In this document: one piece after another, positions 26,855 through 36,377 of the stretch
Layout: every line of letters starts with the position of its first letter
How positions within the stretch are numbered: the stretch's first letter is position 1
Source: Myxococcota bacterium
GTDB lineage: Bacteria; Myxococcota_A; UBA796; UBA9615; JAKLKC01
NCBI GenBank assembly: GCA_023150875.1
Contig: JAKLKC010000037.1
Coordinates: 1-64,000, forward strand
Direction: 5' to 3'
Length of the DNA: 64,000 bases
Program-made: the position numbers and the translations under genes
The notes under the pieces: generated by a model
What the model saw: only the letters and a program-made list of their open reading frames with translations
The model's database searches: none
Told to the model about the DNA's origin: nothing

Positions 26855-27406
26855 TCAGGGAGATGGCGGGGTGGCCCGAGGGGGGCCGGGGTCGGCGGCC
26901 AGAAGGGCCTTGACCTCCTCCTTGAGCGCCGTTTCGTCCCCCGGAGAGTAGCCAGCGTGGACGGCCTTCACCCTCCCGTCGCGCCCGATCACCACCGTGT
27001 AGGGGATCATGCCCCGGGGGTTGTACTGGGTGATCACCTGGGTGTTCTGGTCCAGGAGGACGGGGAAGGTATAGCCCTTCTGCTGGATGGTGCTCTTGAC
27101 CAGCGCGTGGTTCCGCGCCTCGTCGGTGTTGACGCTCAGGACGGTGAGACCGGAGCCCTTGAGCTCCTTGTACATGGCCTCCAGGTGAGGCATCTCCGCC
27201 ATGCAGGGCTGGCACCAGGTAGCCCAGAAGCTCAGGACCACCACCCCCTTCTGGGAGTAATCCGCGAGGCGGACGGTCCTGCCCTTGAGGTCCTTGAGGC
27301 TGAAGTCGGCGGCCGCCTCGCCGATGGCCCTCGCGTCGGGGGCGTACGAGGCCAGCGCCAGCGCGGCCACCAGGGCGGCGACGCCGCGTCGAATCGCTCC
27401 GTTCAT
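26855..27406 (-). CDS. TlpA/ResA-like periplasmic thioredoxin
   Basis: A 183-residue exported thioredoxin-fold protein with cleavable-looking signal peptide (ASYAPDARA). The redox motif is WCQPC near residue 65 within FWATWCQPCMAEMPHLE, followed by the cis-proline segment MIPYTVVI. Unlike its three neighbours it lacks a lipobox and an acidic linker. TlpA/ResA proteins reduce cysteines in cytochrome or copper-site assembly. It ends 17 bp from the barrel gene and lies 85 bp from the next thioredoxin gene; all are on the same strand. Confidence 0.85.
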   Translation of the reverse strand: MNGAIRRGVAALVAALALASYAPDARAIGEAAADFSLKDLKGRTVRLADYSQKGVVVLSFWATWCQPCMAEMPHLEAMYKELKGSGLTVLSVNTDEARNHALVKSTIQQKGYTFPVLLDQNTQVITQYNPRGMIPYTVVIGRDGRVKAVHAGYSPGDETALKEEVKALLAADPGPPRATPPSP

Positions 27407-27491
27407 GTCTATCGCTCCCGTCTTCGGCACGGTCCGCCGGCCAGGACGCCCGTGCCCCCGGCTGGATTCGATGGAGGGGGGCCGGTGGAGG

Positions 27492-28085
27492 TCACTCGCC
27501 GCAGGCGCGCACCGCCTGGGCCACGGCCTCCTCGTCCCCCGTGCCGTAGCCGACGTGGACCGCGCACACCCGGAGGTCCTCGTCCAGCACGTAGAACTGG
27601 GGCAGAGCCCCCTGGCCCGCCGCCGCCAGGAAGCCGGGGGCCACCACCCCGTCGACGTCGGCAAGTACGGGGATGGACAGGCCGTGGTCGTCGGCCCAGG
27701 TGACGGCGTCCTCCACCGTGGCGGCGTTCCCGGGGACCTCCCCCTCGGCGAGGACCATCACGTACTGGAAGGCGAACTCCGCCGAGAGGTCGCCCTGGAC
27801 CGCCTCGGCGTGGTCCGCCGCCTCGGCACAGGGGGTACACCAGAGGGCCGAAAAGTCCAGGAGCACCCGCTGCCCCGCGAAGCTGGACAGGGTGGTGTCG
27901 GCGCCGTCCTGGTCGGGCAGCGAGAAGTCGGGGACGATCTCCCCGACGTCGTAGCCGATCTCGTCGCCTCCGGCGGTGTCGTCGTCGTCGCCCTGCGCCT
28001 GGGCGCACCCCGCCAGGGCCCACAGGACGGCCGGGGCGAGGAGGGGGAGGAGGAGGCCGTTCCGCGCGCTGTGGATGTCGCCCAC
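27492..28085 (-). CDS. Lipoprotein TlpA-like thioredoxin with short acidic linker
   Basis: A 197-residue protein. The signal peptide ends in a lipobox LAGC near residue 27, followed by AQAQGDDDDTAGGDE, a short version of the acidic linkers in the next two genes. The thioredoxin domain starts at DVGEIVPDFSLPDQDG, with the redox motif WCTPC near residue 83 and a late Cys pair (VCAVHVG and VRACGE). Five bases separate it from the next gene, so the run is an operon. The domain is closely related to those of its neighbours, suggesting local duplication. No Asp at +2, so outer-membrane sorting is expected. Confidence 0.8.
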   Translation of the reverse strand: MGDIHSARNGLLLPLLAPAVLWALAGCAQAQGDDDDTAGGDEIGYDVGEIVPDFSLPDQDGADTTLSSFAGQRVLLDFSALWCTPCAEAADHAEAVQGDLSAEFAFQYVMVLAEGEVPGNAATVEDAVTWADDHGLSIPVLADVDGVVAPGFLAAAGQGALPQFYVLDEDLRVCAVHVGYGTGDEEAVAQAVRACGE

Positions 28086-28089
28086 GGTA

Positions 28090-28806
28090 TCAGTACATCT
28101 CGCGGATGGTGCTGGCGATCCAGGAGTCCACGTACGAGGCGTAACCCGCGGTGCTGTCGTAGACCTTCATGTACCGGTTGATCAGGAAGAAGGTAGGCAG
28201 GCCGGTCACGGCCCACTCGTCGGCGGTGGCGTATTGCTCGTCCGCCAGGACAGGGAAGGTGAGACCGCCCCCGTAGTCGTCGGCCCAGCGCTGCAGGTCC
28301 TCCTGGTTGGGTTGGCGGCCGTTCTCATCATCGAGGATCACCATGAGGTAGATGAAAGGCTCCCCCTCCCCCACCAGCTCCTCGTAGACGTCCTGGGCGG
28401 CGGCCACCGCCTGCTGGCACGGGCCGCACCACATCGCCGAGAAGTCCAGGGCGATCTTCATCCCGTAGAACTGGTAGAGCTCGACGGTGTCGCCGTTCTG
28501 GTCCATCAGGCTGAAGTTGGGCGCGTACTCACCGACGTCAGTGCCGGTGGCCTCGAAGTCGTCGGGCACCGCGTCGCCCGCGGGCCAGGCGTTGTCCGGC
28601 GCGGCGTCATCGTCGCCCGCCGCGTCGTCGTCTCCAGCGGAGTCGTCGTCCCCCGTGGCGTCGTCGTCGCCGGTGGCGTCGTCGTCTCCGGTGGCGTCGT
28701 CATCGTCGTCGTCGCCGTCCGAGAAGTTGCTGGCCAGGGGACCACAGCCTCCCAGCATGCCGAGGAGGGCGAGGAGGGTGGGCGTCGCCCCGAGAACGCT
28801 GCGCAT
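28090..28806 (-). CDS. Lipoprotein TlpA-like thioredoxin with Asp-rich repeat linker
   Basis: A 238-residue protein. Lipobox LGGC at about residue 21, then a linker of residues 30-70 made of six-residue repeats of the form DDDATG, then a thioredoxin domain with redox motif WCGPC near residue 118 (DFSAMWCGPCQQAV) and a cis-Pro GLPTFFLI segment. The acidic linker would hold the domain away from the membrane and can bind cations. The repeat unit is 18 bp, so length may vary between strains. It overlaps in layout with genes at 27492 and 28919 and is probably co-transcribed with the former. Confidence 0.82.
   Translation of the reverse strand: MRSVLGATPTLLALLGMLGGCGPLASNFSDGDDDDDDATGDDDATGDDDATGDDDSAGDDDAAGDDDAAPDNAWPAGDAVPDDFEATGTDVGEYAPNFSLMDQNGDTVELYQFYGMKIALDFSAMWCGPCQQAVAAAQDVYEELVGEGEPFIYLMVILDDENGRQPNQEDLQRWADDYGGGLTFPVLADEQYATADEWAVTGLPTFFLINRYMKVYDSTAGYASYVDSWIASTIREMY
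28606..28719 (-). repeat. 18-bp tandem repeat encoding Asp-rich linker
   Basis: About six units of an in-frame 18-bp repeat encode the DDDATG/DDDSAG/DDDAAG linker of the lipoprotein at 28090-28806. Units differ mainly at the third residue pair. Copy number could change by slippage without breaking the frame. Confidence 0.75.
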
Positions 28807-28918
28807 CGTGAATGCCTCCGTGGTCCGGCCGGCCCGCCTTGGGGATCGGCGGGGTCAGGTTAGGGCATCGTGACGAGGCCGGTGTCAAGGGACGGTCAAG
28901 GATCTCCCCAGCGGAGCC

Positions 28919-29626
28919 TCAGTACTCGGAGTCGATGCTCCGGATCAGGTCCGCCAGGTCGTCCTCGTCGGGCACCCCCTCGTAGCGCTCCCGGACCTTC
29001 ATCTCGGGGTCGACCACCAGGACCGTGGGGAGCGCCACGACCTCGGCGTGGTCGGAGATGGTGGTGAAGCCCGCCCCCTCCGTCAGCACCGGGTAGGTGA
29101 GGTCATACTCCTCCACCCAGGTCTGGAGGTCGTCCACATCGGGGGTGTTGTACTGGTAGTCGTCGACCAGCACCGTCACGATATAGAAGGGGAGCTCGGC
29201 GGACAGCTCCTCGAAGAACTCCTCCGAGTCGTCCGCCATCTGGTTGCAGGGCCCGCACCACATCGCCGAGAACTCGAGGAGCAGGGTGTACCCGTAGAAC
29301 TGGTACATCGAGGTGTCGTTGCCGTTCTGGTCCTCCCGGGTGAAGTCGGGCACGATGTCACCGACCTGGTAGCCCGTCCCCTCCAAGCCCTCGGGGGCGG
29401 TGCTGACCGGCCAGCCGTTCTCCGCGAACTCCGGCGTGGTGTCGTCGTCCGCCGCGTCGTCGTCCGCCGCGTCGTCGTCCGCCGCGTCGTCGTCCGCCAG
29501 GTCGTCATCCGCCGCGTCGTCATCCGCATCGTCGTCGTCCACCGCGGTGGTGCATCCGCCCGCGGCGAGGAGGGCGGCGAGGCCCATCAGGAGGGGGAGC
29601 GGCGATCCGGCGGAGAGGGGGGACAT
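28919..29626 (-). CDS. Lipoprotein TlpA-like thioredoxin with DDDAA linker
   Basis: A 235-residue protein. The ATG at 29626 gives a lipoprotein signal with lipobox AAGGC at residue 25. Residues 30-62 are seven acidic units, mostly DDDAA. The thioredoxin domain begins at VGDIVPDFTREDQNG, with redox motif WCGPC near residue 118 (EFSAMWCGPCNQMADD) and cis-Pro VALPTVLVV. It is the outermost gene of the thioredoxin run, with its own promoter match at 29664-29691 and a 112-bp gap before the next gene. Related linkers of different unit length in adjacent paralogues indicate independent repeat expansion. Confidence 0.82.
   Translation of the reverse strand: MSPLSAGSPLPLLMGLAALLAAGGCTTAVDDDDADDDAADDDLADDDAADDDAADDDAADDDTTPEFAENGWPVSTAPEGLEGTGYQVGDIVPDFTREDQNGNDTSMYQFYGYTLLLEFSAMWCGPCNQMADDSEEFFEELSAELPFYIVTVLVDDYQYNTPDVDDLQTWVEEYDLTYPVLTEGAGFTTISDHAEVVALPTVLVVDPEMKVRERYEGVPDEDDLADLIRSIDSEY
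29441..29539 (-). repeat. 15-bp tandem repeat encoding DDDAA linker
   Basis: Seven in-frame units, mostly of 15 bp and built from GTCGTCGTCCGCCGC (as read on the plus strand), encode the acidic linker of the gene at 28919-29626. It differs in unit length from the 18-bp repeat in the neighbouring paralogue. Confidence 0.75.
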
Positions 29627-29663
29627 GGCGGTGGACCTCCGAGACTTCGAGCAACGACGCACC

Positions 29664-29691
29664 AGGATACCCGCGGCTTGGAGGCTGTCAA
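29664..29691 (-). promoter_or_regulatory. Sigma70-type promoter of the thioredoxin run
   Basis: Minus-strand TTGACA (29686-29691), 16-base spacer and TATCCT (29664-29669), about 40 bp upstream of the ATG at 29626. On the other strand a TATAAT at 29730-29735 may serve the divergent NtrC-type gene, without a good -35 box. Confidence 0.55.
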
Positions 29692-29786
29692 CGCGATCCT
29701 GGTTTCGGCGGGGCAGCCGGGCCGCGGGGTATAATCGCCGCCCCGCCAGCGGGACCGGCGCGAGGCGCGCCGGACGGGCTCCAGCA

Positions 29787-31228
<1,442 letters not shown>

Positions 31229-31232
<4 letters not shown>

Positions 31233-31257
31233 CAGCCGGCGAGGGGCCCCGTAACCT
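31229..31257 (+). promoter_or_regulatory. Sigma70-type promoter for the 31300 barrel gene
   Basis: TTGACA (31229-31234), 17-base spacer, TAACCT (31252-31257), about 43 bp upstream of the ATG at 31300. The -35 box overlaps the end of the NtrC-type gene. Confidence 0.55.
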
Positions 31258-31299
31258 CGGGCTGCGGCGCCACTGCAATCGAAGGAGACGTGACCGCCC

Positions 31300-32397
31300 A
31301 TGCGCCATCGGCTGATCGGGCTGGCCTGCGGGGTGACGTTCGCCACGGCGGGGAGCACCGGCTTCGCCGCCCAGGTGACGGAGCGACTGCCCTTCCTGCA
31401 CGTGGACGGCGAGATCGGTTACGAGGGATCGTTCCTCTTCGGGACGTTGCGGGAGCAGGGGGAGAGGGTCGGGCGCTTCACCCGGTCCCATCACCAGCTC
31501 AACGTCGACCTGGAGTTCGGCGCCGCCCCCCGCACCGAGGTCTACCTGCGCCTCCCCATCGTCCTCCAGGACCAGCTCGACTACGGGCAGGCCAACGAGA
31601 TGACCTACGACCCCGACACCGGGGTCGCGACCATGGTGGGAGGCGACGCGCTGAGCGGCGATGACCTGCTGGACCGCCAGCGGGCGGGTTTCGGAGACAT
31701 GTGGATCGGCGTCCAGGTGACGCCGATCTCCGAGGCGCCGGAGAAGCGGTGGAACGTCCGGCCCGCCGCCGCGACGGTGTTGCTCGACCTGGGCGTCAAG
31801 CTGCCGACGGGCAAGACCCTCTTCGATGAGCCCGGGGACGGGGGGAAGCTCGGGCCGGGCAGCGGCGCGGCCGACGTGCGCTTCGGCGCGGCCTTCAGCA
31901 AGCGCATCGGCAACGTCGATCCCTACATCGCCGTGCGCTACCTCGTCACGGGGGCGACGGAGGCCGACCTCGAGGACGCCAGTGGGAACGTCACCTTCCC
32001 GGGCGCTCCCATCGACCCCGCGGACGAGCTCGACGTGGCCGTGGGTGCCGAGATCCTCGCCCTGGAGAGTCGGGAGACCCGCCGGCGTGTCAGCGTGGAC
32101 GTCGGCGCCGGCTGGACCTACTACACCTGGAGCACCCAGCCCGCGGGCTACTGGCTGCCCAGCCAGCTCGACGCCACGGCTGGACGGGTGTCGTCGGAGA
32201 GCGAGTACATGGCGGCCCGCCTCGGCTTCGGTCTGTACTTCCAGCCGGTCCCGGTGGTGCAGCTCCGCCTCGACGCCGCCTTCGTCTACCCCTTCAGCCA
32301 CGTGCTCGAGCGGGTCGACGAGCGGAACTACCTCGCGGTGTCGGGTTACGACAGCGCGCAGCTCCGGATCGGCTTCGTCGGCGCGGCCCGGTTCTGA
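31300..32397 (+). CDS. Predicted outer-membrane beta-barrel protein
   Basis: A 365-residue exported protein: signal peptide to about residue 23 (GFAAQ), then alternating strands with aromatic residues (LNVDLEFGAAPRTEVYLRLP, AAATVLLDLGVKLPTGK) and a C-terminal LRIGFVGAARF ending in Phe. The LGVKLPTGKT segment resembles that in transporter/DUF3187-like barrels. No cysteine. A sigma70-type promoter lies 43 bp upstream. It might be the target of the upstream regulator, but no -24/-12 site is seen, so that is only proximity. Convergent with yraN. Confidence 0.65.
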   Translation: MRHRLIGLACGVTFATAGSTGFAAQVTERLPFLHVDGEIGYEGSFLFGTLREQGERVGRFTRSHHQLNVDLEFGAAPRTEVYLRLPIVLQDQLDYGQANEMTYDPDTGVATMVGGDALSGDDLLDRQRAGFGDMWIGVQVTPISEAPEKRWNVRPAAATVLLDLGVKLPTGKTLFDEPGDGGKLGPGSGAADVRFGAAFSKRIGNVDPYIAVRYLVTGATEADLEDASGNVTFPGAPIDPADELDVAVGAEILALESRETRRRVSVDVGAGWTYYTWSTQPAGYWLPSQLDATAGRVSSESEYMAARLGFGLYFQPVPVVQLRLDAAFVYPFSHVLERVDERNYLAVSGYDSAQLRIGFVGAARF

Positions 32398-32437
32398 CCC
32401 CCCGGGGGGCGAGGTCCGGAACGCCCCGAGCCCCCCT

Positions 32438-32806
32438 TCACACCAGTGAGTCCGGGGCGTCGAAGGCGCTGGCGGTCAGCTCGACCCTCCACCCGAGCCA
32501 GCCGGGGCGGACGGCGGCGACGGCCAGCAGGGACCGATCGTGGGGGGCGGATCCGCGGAGCCAGCTCCGGGCCGCCGCGATGAGGCGGTTCCTCTTGGCG
32601 GAGTCCACGGACTCCCCGGGCTCGACCATCGCCCCGGCGGCGCGGGTGCGGACCTCGATGAAGTAGATGGCACCACCCCGACGGGAGACGATGTCCAGCT
32701 CGCCGCCGGCGGCGCGGTGGTTCCGGGCGAGCACGACGTGGCCGCGGCGCCGCAGCCAGCGGACCACCGCCTCCTCGCCCTGCCGCCCGGTCTCCTGCGA
32801 ACCCAC
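32438..32806 (-). CDS. yraN: YraN/UPF0102 family nuclease-fold protein
   Basis: A 122-residue endonuclease-fold protein. Family motifs are clear: GRQGEEAVVRWLRRRG near the start, GGELDIVSRRGG (catalytic-type Asp after ExD) near residue 35, FIEVRTRAA (the ExK-type strand, here with R) and KRNRLIAAARSWL near residue 75. UPF0102 proteins are related to Holliday-junction resolvases but their function is unsettled. Six bases downstream of rplS, it forms the tail of the ribosomal operon, as in many bacteria. Confidence 0.88.
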   Translation of the reverse strand: MGSQETGRQGEEAVVRWLRRRGHVVLARNHRAAGGELDIVSRRGGAIYFIEVRTRAAGAMVEPGESVDSAKRNRLIAAARSWLRGSAPHDRSLLAVAAVRPGWLGWRVELTASAFDAPDSLV

Positions 32807-32812
32807 CTGGGC

Positions 32813-33217
32813 TCAGCCCCCCTGGCCCTCGCTCCAGGTAGCCGTCTCGGTGGCGGCCCGCGCCGTGGCTTCCCGCATCTCCCTCAGGCGGGCGGCCTTC
32901 CCGGAGAGACCGCGCAGGTAGTAGAGCCGCGAGCGACGGACGTGGCTGCGGCTGACGAACTCCAGCTTGCTCACCACGGGCGAGAAGAACGGGAAGATCC
33001 GCTCCACACCGACGCTGTAGGAGACCTTGCGCACCGTGAAGGTGCTCCGGACTCCGGCGCGGTTGATCTTGATGATCACCCCCTCGAACACCTGGATGCG
33101 CTCCTTGTCGCCTTCCTTGATGCGGACGTGCACCCTCACGGTGTCGCCGGATCGCACGGGCGGCAGGGTCGCGTTGGGGACCTGCTCGCGCTCGATGGTC
33201 TCGATGAGATTGGCCAT
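32813..33217 (-). CDS. rplS: 50S ribosomal protein L19
   Basis: A 134-residue L19, slightly longer than usual owing to a 20-residue Ala/Glu/Thr-rich tail. Conserved segments: [48 protein letters not shown] and [18 protein letters not shown]. It lies at the 30S-50S interface. It starts three bases after the trmD stop and is followed six bases later by yraN, in the common rpsP-rimM-trmD-rplS order. Confidence 0.95.
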   Translation of the reverse strand: MANLIETIEREQVPNATLPPVRSGDTVRVHVRIKEGDKERIQVFEGVIIKINRAGVRSTFTVRKVSYSVGVERIFPFFSPVVSKLEFVSRSHVRRSRLYYLRGLSGKAARLREMREATARAATETATWSEGQGG

Positions 33218-33220
33218 GGC

Positions 33221-34033
33221 TCACTCCTCCGGGGCTGGTCCGCCTCCCGGCGGTCCTCCCCGGTCGTCACTGGAGGGGGGTATTCCTGGCGACGCCCGCT
33301 CCGCCTCCAGCGCTTGGGCGACGCGTTGTACCAGAACCTTGAGGTCGGGGGGAAGGTCCCGGCCGGCGAGAAGGTCGGGCCGGCGCTCCAGGGTACGCCT
33401 GACGGCCTTCTCCCGGCGCCATCTCTCGATCCTCCCGTGGTCGCCCGAGAGCAGCACCTCCGGGACGGAGCGACCGCGGAAGTCCCGTGGGCGCGTGTAC
33501 TGAGGGAACTCCAGGAGCCCCTCCTCGAACGACTCCTCGGCGTGGGATGCCTCGTTGCCCAGGACGCCGGGGAGCAGCCGGGCGGTGGCGTCGATCACCA
33601 CCAGCGCCGCGAGCTCGCCCCCGGTCATCACGTAGTCCCCGATGGAGAGTTCCTCGTCTACCCATTCGCCAACCCGCTCGTCCACACCCTCGTATCGCCC
33701 GCACACCAGCACCAGGCGCTCCATGCCCGCGAAACGACGCGCCGCGTCCTGCCGGAAGGTCTCGCCCCCCGGGCTCAGGAGCACCACCCTCGCACCCGGC
33801 GCGGGGACGCCCAACTCCTCCAGCGTCTCCACCACCGGCTCCGGGCGAAGGACCATCCCCTGGCCGCCCCCGAAGGGGTAGTCGTCGGTCTGGAGGTGGC
33901 GGCCGACGCCGTGGGACCGCATGTCGTGTACCCGCACCTCGAACCGTCCCGACGCCGCGGCCTTGCCGAGGATGCTCTCGGAGAGATAGCCCGCGATCAT
34001 CCGCGGGAACAGCGTCAGGACGTCGAAACGAAT
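33221..34033 (-). CDS. trmD: tRNA (guanine37-N1)-methyltransferase, ATT start
   Basis: A SPOUT methyltransferase of about 270 residues that methylates G37 of tRNAs to prevent frameshifting. Conserved: [11 protein letters not shown] at the start, [30 protein letters not shown] (the knot), [16 protein letters not shown] and a late HYTRP-like QYTRPRDF. There is no ATG, GTG or TTG at the expected position. An ATT at 34033 lies two bases after the rimM stop and eight bases after a GGAGGAG site, and directly precedes RFDVL. A GTG at 34249 inside rimM would add an unrelated extension, so ATT is preferred. Confidence 0.93.
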   Translation of the reverse strand: MRFDVLTLFPRMIAGYLSESILGKAAASGRFEVRVHDMRSHGVGRHLQTDDYPFGGGQGMVLRPEPVVETLEELGVPAPGARVVLLSPGGETFRQDAARRFAGMERLVLVCGRYEGVDERVGEWVDEELSIGDYVMTGGELAALVVIDATARLLPGVLGNEASHAEESFEEGLLEFPQYTRPRDFRGRSVPEVLLSGDHGRIERWRREKAVRRTLERRPDLLAGRDLPPDLKVLVQRVAQALEAERASPGIPPSSDDRGGPPGGGPAPEE

Positions 34034-34035
34034 GC

Positions 34036-34650
34036 CTAGATCTCCTCCCAGCGGCGCACCCGGATCAGGCGGGCGGCCACGTCGATGCTCTCGATGAACT
34101 CGTCGACGAGGGCGACGTACCGTTCGTCCGCCCCCTCCCCTATCACCAGGACCTCGTTGGCGCCCGTGGGGAAGACTCCCGTGCAGGTGCCGAGGACCCG
34201 GCCCTCGTCGTCCTGGACCTGGCATCCCACCAGGTCCCGCACGTACCATTCGCCCTCTTCGGGCGCCGGAAGGGCGGCCCGGGGCACGGAGACGGTCAGG
34301 CCCGCCAGGAGGCGCGCCCCGTCGGGGTCCACGACCCCCTGGACTCGGACCACCCGTTGCCGGCCATGGGGCCGGACCTCCACCAGCCGCGCGGGTCGGG
34401 GGCTCACCCCGGGACCTGCCACCACCACCTCCCGGACCTCGTCCAGCAGGTGGGACTCCAGGTTGTGCAGGTGGAGCAGCACGGCTCCCTTGAGACCCCA
34501 GGGGCGGCCGAGGCGGCCCATCTCGACCCTGTCCTCCTCGGGGGGGACCGGTCCGCCCGGCGGGATCCGCCCGTCGAGGCCGTCAGGACTCGGGGGTCGC
34601 GGCGGGCTGGTCGAGCCCGCCGGTCTCGCCGGCGGCTTCGTCCGGGCCAT
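34036..34650 (-). CDS. rimM: 16S rRNA processing protein RimM
   Basis: A ribosome maturation factor for the 30S head. Conserved [16 protein letters not shown] opens the core, then [23 protein letters not shown]; the PRC-barrel half begins at [13 protein letters not shown] and ends IRVRRWEEI. The start is uncertain: the ATG at 34650 overlaps khpA by 68 bp and adds a Pro-rich 38-residue extension, while the ATG at 34521 would cut into the first beta strand. Its stop is two bases before the ATT of trmD. Confidence 0.85.
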   Translation of the reverse strand: MARTKPPARPAGSTSPPRPPSPDGLDGRIPPGGPVPPEEDRVEMGRLGRPWGLKGAVLLHLHNLESHLLDEVREVVVAGPGVSPRPARLVEVRPHGRQRVVRVQGVVDPDGARLLAGLTVSVPRAALPAPEEGEWYVRDLVGCQVQDDEGRVLGTCTGVFPTGANEVLVIGEGADERYVALVDEFIESIDVAARLIRVRRWEEI

Positions 34651-34933
34651 CGTCCTCGCCCTCCGGGGTCGCGGAGCCCTCGGCCCGCGCCCGCCCCTCG
34701 TCCTCTTCGAGGATCTCCAGCAGCACCCTCTGTCGCGTCTTGACCGCGGCGGCACCCAGGAGCGCCCGGAGCGCCGAGGCCGTCTTTCCCTGCCTTCCGA
34801 TCACCCTGCCCAGGTCCTCAGGATGGACCGAGAGCTCCACGACGACGCTCCTGTCGCCGGCGGTCTCGGTCACTCGGACGTGCTCCGGGTGGTCCACCAG
34901 GGCGGCGACGATGAATCGGACGAGCTCCTTCAC
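34583..34933 (-). CDS. khpA: KH-domain RNA-binding protein KhpA
   Basis: A 116-residue protein: a single KH domain (residues 1-75: LVRFIVAALVDHPEHVRV, DLGRVIGRQGKTASALRALL with the GxxG loop) and a 40-residue acidic tail ([13 protein letters not shown]) not found in short KhpA proteins. KhpA binds RNA with KhpB and affects cell division and translation. The gene overlaps the likely rimM start, so the two are translationally linked. It lies between rpsP and rimM, the usual place. Downstream tail acidity recalls other acidic linkers in this window but is probably unrelated. Confidence 0.88.
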   Translation of the reverse strand: MKELVRFIVAALVDHPEHVRVTETAGDRSVVVELSVHPEDLGRVIGRQGKTASALRALLGAAAVKTRQRVLLEILEEDEGRARAEGSATPEGEDDGPDEAAGETGGLDQPAATPES

Positions 34934-35094
34934 GATGACCTCGGCGGCGGGTGAGGTGGCGCGGGCGCGAAGAGCGGAGATCCTCGGTGGATCAGGACGC
35001 GGATCCGCGGCCCGGGGCAGGATCAGGCGGGGATGTGGCGATGGCCAGCGATGGACGGCCCAAGGCCCAGCCCCAGGCCCCCCCCTCGGGGGGG

Positions 35095-35376
35095 TCAGCC
35101 CTGGGCGGACTCCACCGCGCCGTCGGCGGACGGACGCAGCACGCCCGCCTTCCGGATCAGGGCCCGCACCTTGTCGGTGGGCTGGGCGCCCTTGGCGATC
35201 CAGGAGCGGATCTTCTCGCCGTCGAGCTGGACGTGGGTGGGGTTCCGCTGGGGATCGTAGGTGCCCACGACCTCCAGGAACCGGCCATCGCGGCGGCTGC
35301 GGGTGTCGGCCGCGACGACGCGGTAGAATGGGTTCTTCTTGGAACCGTGGCGGGCAAGCCGGAGCTTGACGGACAT
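35095..35376 (-). CDS. rpsP: 30S ribosomal protein S16
   Basis: A 93-residue S16: SVKLRLARHGSKKNPFYRVV opens it, followed by RRDGRFLEVVGTYDPQ and IRSWIAKGAQPTDKVRALI. It is the first gene of the rpsP-khpA-rimM-trmD-rplS-yraN run, with a near-consensus promoter 106 bp upstream. There is no ffh gene before it, unlike many other bacteria; the next gene upstream is an unrelated lipoprotein. About 160 bp separate it from khpA. Confidence 0.95.
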   Translation of the reverse strand: MSVKLRLARHGSKKNPFYRVVAADTRSRRDGRFLEVVGTYDPQRNPTHVQLDGEKIRSWIAKGAQPTDKVRALIRKAGVLRPSADGAVESAQG

Positions 35377-35481
35377 CGGGGGGGAGCCTCCTGGGATCCG
35401 CTGGGGCGACGAGGGATTCGGTGCGGCTGGGTCCTGACGGCGCGGGCGAACACCCGGGCTGGCGGCCCGCGGAAGGTCGGC

Positions 35482-35510
35482 ACTATAGGGCGGTGCCCGG
35501 CGGCTGTCAA
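35482..35510 (-). promoter_or_regulatory. Sigma70 promoter of the rpsP operon
   Basis: Minus-strand TTGACA (35505-35510), 17-base spacer, TATAGT (35482-35487). This is the closest match to the consensus in the window and would give a leader of about 100 bases before rpsP, as expected for a strongly expressed ribosomal operon. Confidence 0.75.
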
Positions 35511-35536
35511 GGAATGCGCGGCCCCCCGAGAGGGGA

Positions 35537-36334
35537 TCAGTGCCGCGCCACCGCCGTGGAGGCCCCGGCCGCGGACGACGATGGGCCCAGGGGGTCCTTG
35601 AACGGAACGCCCGGGCGCAGCACCCCCACCTTGCGGAGCTGCGGGAGGTTCTTCAGGCGGGCGAGGGCCTGGGAAGTCCAGTCCGGCGAGAAGAACTCCA
35701 CGTTGTCGAGGGACCACTGGCCGTCGTGCGCCTGGAGGAAGCCCAGCTTGACGCCGCCGGACCTCGGGAAGGCGTATCGGTCGCGGCGGGGTGACTTCAG
35801 GTGGGCCGTCTCGTCGGTCGGCGGGACGTCGTAGACGTCGTAGGGGGGACGGAACCTCTCCGAGAGCCAGGGGAGGAAGTCCTCGAAGCGCCGCTGCACC
35901 GGGGGGGCTCCCGAGAAGCCCCGGACGAGGACGGAGGCGACCACCGGATCGGGATCTTCCGACTCCAGCACCAGCGCCGTGGTGCCCTGCGTCCGGGGGT
36001 CGGCGAGGACCACCACCCGGAAGGAGCGGTCGGGGGGGCCCCAAACGCCGTCCTGGCGGCTGTACCGGTCCAGCCCCAGAGCGCCGGAAAGCTCCGACAG
36101 GCGGACCCGGCCCAGGGGGACGCCGTCGAAGGTCCGGGCGTCCAGGTCGTCGAGGCGGTCGAAGACCATGCTCGACGGCGCGCGGATCGAGTCCACCGGC
36201 GCCACGCGGGCCTTCGGGAACGAGCAGGCCGCCATGAGCGTCACCGCCAGGAGCGGGACGGCGAGCAGGAGCCCCCGCGGGGCCCTCCCCGCCCGGGGAT
36301 CCTTGGGGCCGTCCAGTGGTTCCGCGGAGTTCAT
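35537..36334 (-). CDS. Lipoprotein of unknown function
   Basis: A 265-residue protein. The N-terminus has basic residues and a hydrophobic stretch ending in a lipobox MAAC near residue 37. The mature part is a mixed alpha/beta domain with conserved-looking FDRLDDLDARTFDGVPLG, DGVWGPPDRSFRVVVLAD and RFEDFLPWLSERFRPP segments; several Trp and Phe residues suggest a folded domain. I do not recognise the family. It is 43 bp upstream of the barrel-tailed gene in transcription terms, both on the minus strand. Confidence 0.55.
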   Translation of the reverse strand: MNSAEPLDGPKDPRAGRAPRGLLLAVPLLAVTLMAACSFPKARVAPVDSIRAPSSMVFDRLDDLDARTFDGVPLGRVRLSELSGALGLDRYSRQDGVWGPPDRSFRVVVLADPRTQGTTALVLESEDPDPVVASVLVRGFSGAPPVQRRFEDFLPWLSERFRPPYDVYDVPPTDETAHLKSPRRDRYAFPRSGGVKLGFLQAHDGQWSLDNVEFFSPDWTSQALARLKNLPQLRKVGVLRPGVPFKDPLGPSSSAAGASTAVARH

Positions 36335-36377
36335 CGGGTAGGGTGAACCATCTCGTCTCGTGTGGCGCGCCGCGCGG

